Below are positions 1 to 6,602 of a stretch of DNA of 18,483 bases, in pieces; position 1 is the first letter of the stretch; each line of letters opens with the position of its first letter. A model generated the notes under the pieces. It was not told where the DNA came from, did no database searches, and saw only the letters and a list, made by a program, of their open reading frames with translations. The translations under genes were made by a program, and so were the position numbers. Origin of the DNA: an uncultured Roseburia sp. (GTDB taxonomy: Bacteria > Bacillota > Clostridia > Lachnospirales > Lachnospiraceae); the NCBI GenBank assembly GCA_910587865.1, contig CAJUNX010000059.1:1-18483 (forward strand). The letters are read 5' to 3'.

Positions 1-540
1 TGTAGGGAGCATAATGGAAAATTCCGAACCCCTGCCCGGCTCCGAAACCACTTTGATATAGCCGCCCTGCCGCGTTACGATCTCGCGGGCCAGATACAGG
101 CCAATGCCCACGCCCTGCTGTTCGTGTACTTCTTCCTCACGATAAAAGCGCCGGAAAATAGCGGCCTGATTGCTCTCGAAAATCCCTTTGCCGGTATCGG
201 ACACACTCAGTTTTACATCCATTTCCCATTGTTCTACGGAAATTCGGATGGCTCCTCCGGCCGGGGTATACTTCACCGCATTGTCCAGCAGGCTGAATAC
301 GGCTTCCGCTGTCCACTTGCTGTCATGAAAAAGGCGAAGCTCCTCCGGACAGTCCACTGTTACGCAAATTCCTTTTTTCTCCGCCGCATATACGATGCCG
401 CTTAAGGCCATCGCCAGCGTGTCAATCAGCAGAGCATCTTTCTTTTCCAATCGGATTGCCCCGGTTTCCAACCGGGAGGTTTTCACAAGAGCCTGAAAAA
501 GAAACTCCCGCTTGTCCGTCTGATTCCAAAACTGTACCAT
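1..540 (-). pseudogene. Histidine kinase C-terminal half, N-terminally truncated remnant
   Basis: Reading down from an ATG at 540, the frame is open for 180 codons and runs off the window edge. It carries the end of a dimerisation helix (ALVKTSRLETG, residues 17-27) and a full HATPase domain: N-box with LLDNAVKYTP (84-93), G1 box SDTGKGI (114-120), F-box IFRRFYREEE (128-137) and G2 box GVGIGLYLA (143-151). The phospho-accepting histidine, the sensor region and the membrane segments that family members carry upstream are missing. What precedes the homology is the head of an unrelated DUF3796-like gene. No convincing ribosome binding site precedes the ATG. I infer a deletion fusion that left a non-functional kinase. 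Expression as a stand-alone ATPase fragment cannot be excluded. The stop codon lies outside the window. Confidence 0.72.
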
Positions 541-642
541 CCACAGGATATGTCCAGAAACCTGCAAACCCCAAATATCCCAATACGCCTAAATACCCCG
601 GCTTTGGATTTATTTTACGAGTGATGCCTGTTTCTTCTGCCT
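533..642 (-). pseudogene. DUF3796-like membrane protein, 5' fragment
   Basis: In the minus-strand frame around 625-533 the translation reads ITRKINPKPGYLGVLGYLGF and continues AGFWTYPVDGT. A basic start, then NPK followed by repeated LGFLGF-type glycine/aromatic steps, is typical of the N-terminus of DUF3796 proteins, small membrane proteins of unknown function. Just after WTYPVDGT the similarity stops, and a neighbouring frame carries histidine kinase sequence. The rest of the DUF3796 gene is therefore absent. The family assignment comes from remembered sequence pattern only. The fragment overlaps the 3' end of the small membrane ORF at 610-858, as tightly packed neighbouring genes often do. 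Confidence 0.5.
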
Positions 643-858
643 GCCTCTGCTTTTTCCTGCATGGATAAAAAGCATGACAAACCATGCGACAAGATAAATG
701 CAGGTGAGACAAACCGAAACAAGCATCGGCAAATCCCTTATCTCAAATACATAATTCCTGAAATCCATCGGGACCACCAGGCGGGAATCATTAAATGTAA
801 TCGCATACCACAACGGAAGAAGCACACTCAGCGCACAAACAATTATCATATAAAGCAT
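610..858 (-). CDS. Small two-helix membrane protein, possibly 5'-truncated
   Basis: An 82-residue ORF with two clear hydrophobic helices (about residues 3-20 and 45-66) and a basic tail ending in RGRQKKQASLVK. Between the helices lies a polar stretch containing ITFNDSRLVVPMDF. I do not recognise a named family. There is no ribosome binding site at a useful distance from the ATG at 858. In-frame codons before that ATG also look protein-like (LGDWRIADF), so the original start may have been further upstream and lost near the hemA terminator. Its 3' end overlaps the DUF3796-like head, which suggests that both come from one former operon. Intact small gene or remnant cannot be decided here. Confidence 0.42.
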   Translation of the reverse strand: MLYMIIVCALSVLLPLWYAITFNDSRLVVPMDFRNYVFEIRDLPMLVSVCLTCIYLVAWFVMLFIHAGKSRGRQKKQASLVK

Positions 859-889
859 AAAATCTGCGATGCGCCAGTCTCCCAGGGCA

Positions 890-934
890 GAATAAAAAAC
901 GGGGGAGGAAGACCCCTTATTGTCTTCCTCCCTC
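890..934 (-). terminator. Rho-independent terminator of hemA
   Basis: A perfect 10-bp inverted repeat (GGAGGAAGAC at 904-913 and its complement at 922-931), extendable by a few pairs, is followed on the minus strand by GTTTTTTATT. The hemA stop codon (917-919) lies in the hairpin loop, so the last codons of the gene form one arm of the stem. Confidence 0.85.
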
Positions 935-2149
935 CGATGTCCCCACCCGCTCCACTGCCAGAAGCAGCGCGGACAGCTCCTCGCCGGACAGCTCGTCCTT
1001 TAACCGGTAAAACACCTTCCCGAACGGCTGATCCGCAAGCTTCTGAAAGGTCTGCCGGTTCTTTTCCATAAATTCCGACATGCGGATGCTTTTTATGGTC
1101 TCCTGAAGCTTCTCCTCCAGAATCTGCCCCGCCCTGTCGGACTCCTGCCGCTTCCGCTCATTATTCTGCGCCGCGGCCTTCTTAAAATCGTCGATGTCAA
1201 GAAGCTGACAGCCGGGAAGCCGCGCGATGTCCTGATCCATATCCCGCGGCACCGCCATGTCGAGAAACAGACGCTCTTTCTCCCGCATTATGGCCGATGC
1301 GGTCTCCTGCGCAAGAAAGGTATAGTGCGGGCCGGAAGTCGCGCTCACAATGACGTCCGCCGCATCCACATAGCGGTAGCGGTCCGCGTACGGAACCATG
1401 CAAACCGCCCCGGCGTCCCATGCCGGGCCGTCAGCCGCGGCTGACGGCGTTTCAGCATCCTTTGGCCTGTTTTCGGCCCCGGATGTCTGTCCGCTGGCAA
1501 AATGCCGCCTGGTCGTTCCGACTATATTTGTAATTTTCTTGTCAATCAGATTTTTCGCTAGAATTCTCCCGATTTTTCCGGTGATCCCGGCGATTAAGAC
1601 CGTGCCGCCCCCGTATTCCCGCAGGAATGCTTCGATCCGGTTCGCGGCAAGCGTTCCCATGGACACCGGCGTCCGCGAGAGCAGGGTCTGCGTCTTTATG
1701 CTTTTTGCGCTGCCAAACGCTCCCTGAAATGCGATGTGAATCTCATTGCAGACCGCCCCCTCCCCCACCGCCAGCTCATACCCGTCCTTTACCTGACGCA
1801 GAATCTCGTCCTCGCCGAGCACCATCGAATCCAGGCCGCAGGCCACATGAAACAGATGCCGCAGCGCATTTTCCCCGCTGTACACATAGATCTGCCGCAG
1901 CAGTTCCGTTTTCGGGATTCCTTTTAACGCCGAAAGTTCCTCCTCCACACGGGCAATGAACGCCGCGTCGTCCTCTTTTCCGCAGACATATAGTTCACTG
2001 CGGTTGCAGGTAGAAAGAATCACGGAGCCTGTGCACCCGGTCTTCCCATGAAGCGTTTTATGAAATGCTCTCTGTTCATCCGGCAGAAATGCGTAGCGCT
2101 CCCGGATTTCCAAAGGCAGTTTTTTGTAATTAACACCTATACAGTTCAT
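917..2149 (-). CDS. hemA: Glutamyl-tRNA reductase
   Basis: Reduces glutamyl-tRNA(Glu) with NADPH to glutamate-1-semialdehyde, the first committed step of C5-pathway tetrapyrrole synthesis, in the cytoplasm. The 410-residue length is normal for the family. Residues 1-150 form the catalytic domain, with STCNR at 46-50 (Cys48 the expected thioester nucleophile) and HLFHVACGLDSMVLGEDEI at 98-116. Residues about 182-210 are the NADPH-binding fold, whose glycine motif reads AGITGKIGR instead of the usual GAGEMG type. Residues about 218-248 are an Ala/Gly/Pro-rich loop before the domain resumes at DAADVIVSATSGP. The C-terminal helical dimerisation region follows. A GGGAG ribosome binding site lies 11 bases before the ATG. 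No other heme gene is adjacent. The gene may be co-transcribed with the nitroreductase 90 bp upstream, and it ends in its own terminator. Confidence 0.95.
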   Translation of the reverse strand: MNCIGVNYKKLPLEIRERYAFLPDEQRAFHKTLHGKTGCTGSVILSTCNRSELYVCGKEDDAAFIARVEEELSALKGIPKTELLRQIYVYSGENALRHLFHVACGLDSMVLGEDEILRQVKDGYELAVGEGAVCNEIHIAFQGAFGSAKSIKTQTLLSRTPVSMGTLAANRIEAFLREYGGGTVLIAGITGKIGRILAKNLIDKKITNIVGTTRRHFASGQTSGAENRPKDAETPSAAADGPAWDAGAVCMVPYADRYRYVDAADVIVSATSGPHYTFLAQETASAIMREKERLFLDMAVPRDMDQDIARLPGCQLLDIDDFKKAAAQNNERKRQESDRAGQILEEKLQETIKSIRMSEFMEKNRQTFQKLADQPFGKVFYRLKDELSGEELSALLLAVERVGTSEGGRQ

Positions 2150-2239
2150 GATTCATGAATCTCCCGCAATATTTGTCATCCTGTTTTTCTGATCTGACGC
2201 ATCGAAACGGCGCCACGTAACTGCCCCCGGCGGATCCCT

Positions 2240-2761
2240 TTATCTGACCTCATACACATAAGAAGCTTTCCTCGGCCTCGCGGCAGGCTCCTCCCCGTCC
2301 GCGTATCCCAAGATACAGTGGCCGATTCCCTCATAATCGCCCCGGATCCCGAGTGATTTTAAAATCTCCTTCCCTTCCGGCGACTCAAATTCCTCCTTTG
2401 CGCGGTGGATCCAGCAGCTTGCAATCCCAAGCTCGTGCGCGGCAAGCATCAGGTTGCCCATGACAAGGCTGCCGTCATAGACATAAGTACCGCGGCTTTT
2501 ATCCGCGAGCACAACCAGAACGACCGGAGCGCCGTAAAACGGATCGCTGTCCGTTCCCATCACCTTTGCGTTCATCGCGGACAGGCGGTCTCTCATTTCC
2601 CGGTTCGTCACCGAAAGAATGATCGGCGACTGCATTCCCATTCCGGTTGCCGCATAGGTGCCGGCCTCTAAGATCTGATCTAAAATCTCCTGCGGCACCA
2701 TATCCGGTTTATATTTGCGCACACTTCTTCTTGTTCTGATATTCTCCAACACTGCGTTCAT
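2240..2761 (-). CDS. Nitroreductase family protein (FMN-dependent)
   Basis: A 173-residue single-domain protein of the FMN-binding nitroreductase superfamily. The family uses NAD(P)H to reduce nitro compounds, quinones or related acceptors; the substrate here is unknown. The N-terminal NIRTRRSVRKY (7-17) carries the phosphate-contacting arginines typical of the family, followed by AGTYAATGMGMQSP (33-46). The middle helix LMLAAHELGIASCWIH (104-119) and the end IGHCILGYADGEEP (146-159) also match the standard layout. AAGGAAGGG lies eight bases before the ATG, and a promoter is seen at 2804-2833. The next gene downstream on the same strand is hemA. Confidence 0.92.
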   Translation of the reverse strand: MNAVLENIRTRRSVRKYKPDMVPQEILDQILEAGTYAATGMGMQSPIILSVTNREMRDRLSAMNAKVMGTDSDPFYGAPVVLVVLADKSRGTYVYDGSLVMGNLMLAAHELGIASCWIHRAKEEFESPEGKEILKSLGIRGDYEGIGHCILGYADGEEPAARPRKASYVYEVR

Positions 2762-2803
2762 ACGTTTTTCCCTTCCTTTTTATGCAGACATGTTTACCGG
2801 TTC

Positions 2804-2833
2804 AGTTTACCATATTTTTCCGGAAGATTACAA
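2804..2833 (-). promoter_or_regulatory. Sigma-A type promoter for nitroreductase (and perhaps hemA)
   Basis: On the minus strand, TTGTAA (2833-2828), an 18-bp spacer and TAAACT (2809-2804) preceded by an extended -10 TGG. Transcription would start near 2797, about 36 bases before the gene. The 200 bp between 2762 and 2962 hold no other gene. An inverted GGTAACC/GGTTACC pair at 2834-2840 and 2871-2877 lies just upstream of the -35 box and could be an operator. Confidence 0.6.
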
Positions 2834-2962
2834 CGGTAACCGTCATATTTTCGGATGGCGGGTGTGCGTTTGGTTACCATCCGGACACGGCGGAACGCTC
2901 TTCTGTCTGATCGCAGGCCGTCACTTCGGCAGTCAATGCGGGGGCCGCTGCCAAAAACAGAC

Positions 2963-4705
2963 TCACCCGGGCATTCGCCCGCCGGGCATATCGCCGCCCA
3001 TGCCATCCATCGAACCCATATCGGAAAGGGTGATGTCCGAGGCATCCACATGGTTCCGGTTCTCCGTTGTCTCCCCGCTCTCAAGCTGCAGCAAAATGCT
3101 CTCGCTGCGCAGGTCACAGAACCGGCGAAGGGTTTCGACACCCGTCTCAAATTCCTCGTACGTATAAAAAGCCGTTGGATCTTTTTCCACATAAGGTCTG
3201 ATCAGATCACAGGCATCGTCGATGATCCCCAAAATGTCAACGCTGCTTAAGAATTCCGAAAAATACTGATGATACAGCCCGCTCCAGGCTTCATTCGACG
3301 GGATCCAGTTCCACATGGGACGGTCCTCACCAGAACCGCCGGATACCGGCGTATCAATCGGTGTGTTGACGGTACCGGCTGCATCTCGGGCGTCAAAGGT
3401 ACCGAATGCCAGATTATAATCCCACGGGATCATCGACATCTGCCCGTCTTTTTCATACAGGTAATAATTGTGGACCATGGAGCCGGTATAGCTGTCTCCA
3501 TTACAGACGTAATTGTGCACCACAAAATAGCGAATCACCTGCTCCGTATCGACGACGGCTTTCAGATCCTCACCGTCTGACAGCTTTCTTAACGATTCGA
3601 TCAGACGCGCCTGATCGGCTTCTGTCATATCGGTTTTGGCATTGTCCCATATGTTGGAATAGCTGTCAGGATCCTCATCCATATACTGCAGCTTTACGTC
3701 AGAAGCCCCCATTCCGGGGGCGCCGGGACCAAAGCTGCCGTTTTCTCCGAAACCTCCGCCAGGGACAACGCTATCGTTTTCTCCGTCACTGTCGCCGGGG
3801 TCGTGACTGTTGTTTTCTTCGAAGCCGCCGCCAGGCATCACAGGCGGATCAGAATCCTTCAGAGGATCAGACCGATCGAATCTGCCGGGACCGTCGTTTT
3901 CTCCGGATCTATTGCCGCCGTTTTCTCCGGATCCTCCGCCAGGGCTGCCTGGCGCGTCCTCCCCGCCTCCGGGCGCAGGCAGATCCGGCAGGTCCTCACC
4001 TCCGGGCGCAGGCATTTCCGGCAGGTCACCATCGAACATGAAAGACGGATCAAAATCCCTGCCATTGCCCTGCCCGCCGCCAAAGCTCGTACTGTCGGGC
4101 TTATAGAGCCTGCCGTAATCGGAGCCGTAATTGCGCTTAAGGAACGATTCCTCCACGCCCTCCACAGCCAGGTACAGTCCCCAGTCCTCACCGTTGACCG
4201 TGATCCAGACATAGCTGCACAACGAGGAAATCACGCCGAACTCCTTCATCATGGTATAAGTCAGATAATCCTTCATCATAGTGGAATCCTGAATCAGATT
4301 GTTCAGGCAGAGTTTGTCCAGCCCGTGATAAGATCTGCCGCTTTCATAGTGGTCAAACTCTATTTTAAAGCTGTACCGCTCACTGTCTAAGGCTGCCACC
4401 GCAGACAGCGAGGTATTTCCCTTTGCACGGATCCCCACATTTCTATAAGGTTCACCATCGATCACTACATTTGCCGTATCATATTCTTCACCGGCGGCAT
4501 CTGCGATAAATTCATCCCAGTCTTCCATCACAATATCAATGGTATGTACCCTTGTATTGTCAAATAACCGGTCTTCATACCCGATCGTGTGCGCCGCCGC
4601 CTCGATGCCGAACGCTGTTCCGTTTATGAACAGAAGCGTCAGAACCAGTGTCAAAGCCGTGACGATCACGGCAATACGATCAAAATATCTGCTTCCTGAC
4701 ATCAT
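2963..4705 (-). CDS. CotH family protein kinase, membrane-anchored
   Basis: A 580-residue member of the CotH family, whose Bacillus prototype is an atypical secretory-type kinase phosphorylating spore-coat proteins. Residues 10-33 form a signal anchor, so the rest is probably outside the cell. The CotH core starts with HTIDIVMEDWDEF (54-66) and NVGIRAKGNTSL (89-100). It continues with HGLDKLCLNNLIQDSTMMKD (127-146) and GLYLAVEGVEESFLKRNYG (176-194), and MIPWDYNLAFG (425-435) carries the expected metal-binding aspartate. A Gly/Pro/Glu/Asp-rich low-complexity insert occupies about 207-334, and the C-terminus is rich in Met/Gly. The start codon directly abuts the DUF4956 stop (TGA then ATG), indicating translational coupling; a second ATG follows at 4702. 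It is the last gene of the VTC-DUF4956-CotH operon. I see no convincing terminator after it. Confidence 0.9.
   Translation of the reverse strand: MMSGSRYFDRIAVIVTALTLVLTLLFINGTAFGIEAAAHTIGYEDRLFDNTRVHTIDIVMEDWDEFIADAAGEEYDTANVVIDGEPYRNVGIRAKGNTSLSAVAALDSERYSFKIEFDHYESGRSYHGLDKLCLNNLIQDSTMMKDYLTYTMMKEFGVISSLCSYVWITVNGEDWGLYLAVEGVEESFLKRNYGSDYGRLYKPDSTSFGGGQGNGRDFDPSFMFDGDLPEMPAPGGEDLPDLPAPGGGEDAPGSPGGGSGENGGNRSGENDGPGRFDRSDPLKDSDPPVMPGGGFEENNSHDPGDSDGENDSVVPGGGFGENGSFGPGAPGMGASDVKLQYMDEDPDSYSNIWDNAKTDMTEADQARLIESLRKLSDGEDLKAVVDTEQVIRYFVVHNYVCNGDSYTGSMVHNYYLYEKDGQMSMIPWDYNLAFGTFDARDAAGTVNTPIDTPVSGGSGEDRPMWNWIPSNEAWSGLYHQYFSEFLSSVDILGIIDDACDLIRPYVEKDPTAFYTYEEFETGVETLRRFCDLRSESILLQLESGETTENRNHVDASDITLSDMGSMDGMGGDMPGGRMPG
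3704..4087 (-). repeat. Low-complexity repeat tract inside the CotH gene
   Basis: Codes for residues about 207-334 of the CotH protein. It is built from degenerate units such as LPDLPAPGGGED, MPGGGFEENNS and VPGGGFGENGS. The tract is flexible, acidic and glycine-rich, with no predicted fold. It separates two conserved parts of the kinase core, and its repeated codons make it a likely site of length variation between strains. Confidence 0.75.
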
Positions 4706-5377
4706 TCACCCCATATAATCACCGTTGTAAGAGACAAGCACCGCGCTGCTGACACCTGGCATTTCGGAAAGATGATTGATAAAATCGGTATTATCTTCCT
4801 TCAGCCGAACCTCAATGTTCAGCTCAATGGCGCCTTTTACAGCGGATTTGCTCTTCGTTGCCGTCCTGGTTACATTCCTGGAAAGGAATTCCTTCGCCTT
4901 TACCTCCGCATCATGGTCAGTGCAGCTTAAGGCCACCATGTAAGGATGCGTATTGGAAGACCTGTTTACAAATATCAGCAGCATGACGCCGATGCAGACG
5001 CTGCCAAAGACCGCCAGCGGAATCATACCGGCCGCCAGGATAATACCGGCGCCGATGGACCAGAAAAGGAACGCAATATCCAGCGGGTCCTTGATGGCGG
5101 TACGAAAGCGGACAATCGAGAGCGCACCCACCATACCGAGGGATAATACGACATTTGAAGTCACGGCAAGAATCACGATTGCCGTAATCATGGTCAGCGC
5201 GATCAGCGTCGTGCCAAAACCGGCAGAATACATGACCCCGCGGTAGGTTTTCTTATAAACAAAGAAAATAAACAGACCGATGCCAAAAGACAGTACAATG
5301 GTCAGAATCATATCAGGGATGCTGACGGAAGATACCTTTTCCAGAAAGCCGGATTTAAAAATATCGCTAAAAGTCAT
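4706..5377 (-). CDS. DUF4956 family integral membrane protein
   Basis: A 223-residue protein with about four membrane helices in residues 22-137 and a soluble C-terminal domain of about 85 residues. The diagnostic conserved stretch GALSIVRFRTAIKDPLDIAF (84-103), followed by LFWSIGAGI, identifies DUF4956. The biochemical role of the family is not established. Its genes commonly sit between VTC-domain and CotH-domain genes, as here. The tail contains an AIELNIEVRLKEDNTDFI stretch (183-200) resembling a small alpha/beta domain. An AAGGAG site lies upstream of the ATG, 29 bases separate it from the VTC gene, and its stop touches the CotH start. I infer that it forms a membrane complex or channel with the two partners. 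Confidence 0.9.
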   Translation of the reverse strand: MTFSDIFKSGFLEKVSSVSIPDMILTIVLSFGIGLFIFFVYKKTYRGVMYSAGFGTTLIALTMITAIVILAVTSNVVLSLGMVGALSIVRFRTAIKDPLDIAFLFWSIGAGIILAAGMIPLAVFGSVCIGVMLLIFVNRSSNTHPYMVALSCTDHDAEVKAKEFLSRNVTRTATKSKSAVKGAIELNIEVRLKEDNTDFINHLSEMPGVSSAVLVSYNGDYMG

Positions 5378-5406
5378 TGCCTGGTTTCTCCTTCTGTTTT
5401 CATTTT

Positions 5407-6078
5407 TTAATCATACATCCGACAGGCGGCATATTTTGAAAAAGCTGTGCTGTGCCTGTCCCCGGGCTGCACGATATCGCGAACCACATCGGGCAGAAAA
5501 TTGTCCCACTTCACTTCCAGAATACAGGGCGAATCCCAAATGGGAACGGTTACGCAGCCGGGATTTAAGAAATCGGTGCAGCAAAGCGCGGTGCGGATAT
5601 TGTAATCCAGCGTCACGCGGACATTTCCGGGACCGAACACAAACGGCTCTCTGGTGTAGTCCACGATCACCTTCGGCCTGAGACCCTCGCTGCGGATCCG
5701 GGCATAAAAACCCAGGATCACCTCGTCGGCGCTTTCCGTCATCCAGCGAATGTCGCCGTCCACGATCCGCCGCGCCTGTTTGCCGGTCAGCCGTGTGATT
5801 TCCTTATACCCCAGCGCGCCGTGCTTATATTTCCGCTCCAGATAAATGGCGGAAGGGTCACTGTTATAGATACGGATCCGATATTTTTCCCGGATCTTTA
5901 CACCGTCCAGCTTTTCCCGCAGGGCCTTATCGTCCAGGTTATCAAAATACAGGCTGCGGATCTCATATCGCCCGTCTTTTGCATGGCCGTCCAGCGTCAT
6001 AACGGCGCAAAGCCGCTGCCGAAGAATCAGCAGATCCAGCCTGCTGATCTCGTGCTTTACTTCATGTCTGAATTGCAA
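5407..6078 (-). CDS. VTC-domain polyphosphate polymerase-like protein
   Basis: A soluble protein of the VTC superfamily. In yeast the homologous domain makes polyphosphate from ATP in a tunnel lined with basic residues. From the chosen start the protein has 223 residues. Visible landmarks are FRHEVKHEIS (3-12), RSLYFDN (41-47), KIREKYRIRIYN (61-72), the acidic/basic pair in YLERKYKHG (79-87), VIVDYTREPF (137-146) and CILEVKWD (185-192). All lie in the order usual for bacterial VTC proteins. The start is taken as TTG at 6078, because AGGAGG (6092-6087) lies eight bases upstream and family members begin just before FRHE. The ATG at 6105 has no good site and lies within the likely -10 region. 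First gene of the operon with DUF4956 and CotH. Polymerase activity is inferred from the family. Confidence 0.85.
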   Translation of the reverse strand: MQFRHEVKHEISRLDLLILRQRLCAVMTLDGHAKDGRYEIRSLYFDNLDDKALREKLDGVKIREKYRIRIYNSDPSAIYLERKYKHGALGYKEITRLTGKQARRIVDGDIRWMTESADEVILGFYARIRSEGLRPKVIVDYTREPFVFGPGNVRVTLDYNIRTALCCTDFLNPGCVTVPIWDSPCILEVKWDNFLPDVVRDIVQPGDRHSTAFSKYAACRMYD

Positions 6079-6103
6079 ACAGCATTCCTCCTCTCTGTGC
6101 ACC

Positions 6104-6109
6104 ATTATA
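6104..6109 (-). promoter_or_regulatory. Candidate -10 box for the VTC-DUF4956-CotH operon
   Basis: A perfect TATAAT on the minus strand at 6109-6104 predicts a start near 6097, just before the AGGAGG used for the TTG start. No good -35 lies 16-18 bp upstream. A TTGACA further up (about 6162) is spaced too far to pair with it, so an activator, perhaps the nearby response regulator, may be needed. Confidence 0.4.
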
Positions 6110-6170
6110 AAAAACCTGCCTGTGAATAACCTTAGAAAAACCTTTCCCGAATGATCTGTCAAAACGCAGC

Positions 6171-6217
6171 AAAAAAGCAGAGAAACAACTCTGAATGAGC
6201 CGTTATTTCTCTGCTTT
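6171..6217 (-). terminator. Terminator after the 60-residue gene
   Basis: A 16-bp stem with one T-G wobble (arms 6174-6189 and 6202-6217), a 12-base loop and a run of T on the minus strand. It lies 42 bp after the stop of the small gene and insulates it from the VTC operon. Confidence 0.85.
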
Positions 6218-6258
6218 AAAGTCATAATATAAAAACTGGTTATTAGCAGCTTAAGGTT

Positions 6259-6441
6259 TTATTCTTTGATTCTGTCAATTTCTGTAAGATTCACGCCGGA
6301 TGATGTAAGAATAACTTTTAAGGCATTGTATCTGATTTTCATAACTTTATATGCTTCAGATTCTTTTTCCACTAATAGCATATAGGTTTGTAACTGTACA
6401 AATTCTTCCACCGATATTTTTAACATTTCTTTTTCAGTCAT
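6259..6441 (-). CDS. Small helical protein of unknown function (60 aa)
   Basis: A 60-residue, mostly helical, charged protein beginning MTEKEMLKISVEEFVQLQTY and ending NLTEIDRIKE. It has no cysteine, signal peptide or membrane helix. I do not recognise a family. It looks like a real gene: a strong GGGAGGTGATC site lies eight bases before the ATG, an extended -10 promoter lies upstream and a long-stem terminator follows. It therefore forms its own transcription unit between the two-component system and the VTC operon. Its codon use is more AT-rich than its neighbours. A small regulator or adaptor acting on either neighbour is possible, but that is speculation from position only. Confidence 0.72.
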   Translation of the reverse strand: MTEKEMLKISVEEFVQLQTYMLLVEKESEAYKVMKIRYNALKVILTSSGVNLTEIDRIKE

Positions 6442-6487
6442 ATTGTGATCACCTCCCGGTTATGAAAATCTATCTTGTGACACATTC

Positions 6488-6496
6488 AGTATACCA
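6488..6496 (-). promoter_or_regulatory. Extended -10 promoter for the 60-residue gene
   Basis: On the minus strand, TGG TATACT, with the -10 hexamer at 6493-6488 and the start predicted near 6481. The -35 region is poor, as is common for extended -10 promoters. The leader of about 40 bases ends in GGGAGGTGATC before the ATG at 6441. Confidence 0.6.
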
Positions 6497-6542
6497 TATC
6501 CGGGAAACAAAGTCTATCCAAGAATGAGCAAACGCACACTCA

Positions 6543-6593
6543 ATAAAATGAATAATAACAACCCTGAAAAACTCATGATTCAGCCATTATTCA
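6543..6593 (-). terminator. Terminator after the histidine kinase gene
   Basis: Outer arms TGAATAAT (6549-6556) and ATTATTCA (6586-6593) enclose an inner CTGAA/TTCAG pair (6564-6568, 6579-6583), followed by TTTTATT on the minus strand. It lies just after the kinase stop at 6603. Its loop region resembles that of the terminator at 6171-6217. Confidence 0.7.
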
Positions 6594-6602
6594 GAATTCC
6601 TA

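Noticed and set aside
2930..2965. Terminator after CotH made of CGGGC/GCCCG and a later T-run
   Set aside because: The stem is only five pairs and the T-run begins about ten bases after it, too far for a normal intrinsic terminator.
3406..4390. Long plus-strand frames opposite the CotH gene
   Set aside because: They arise from the GC-rich low-complexity tract of CotH and read as Arg/Pro/Ser-rich sequence without start signals.
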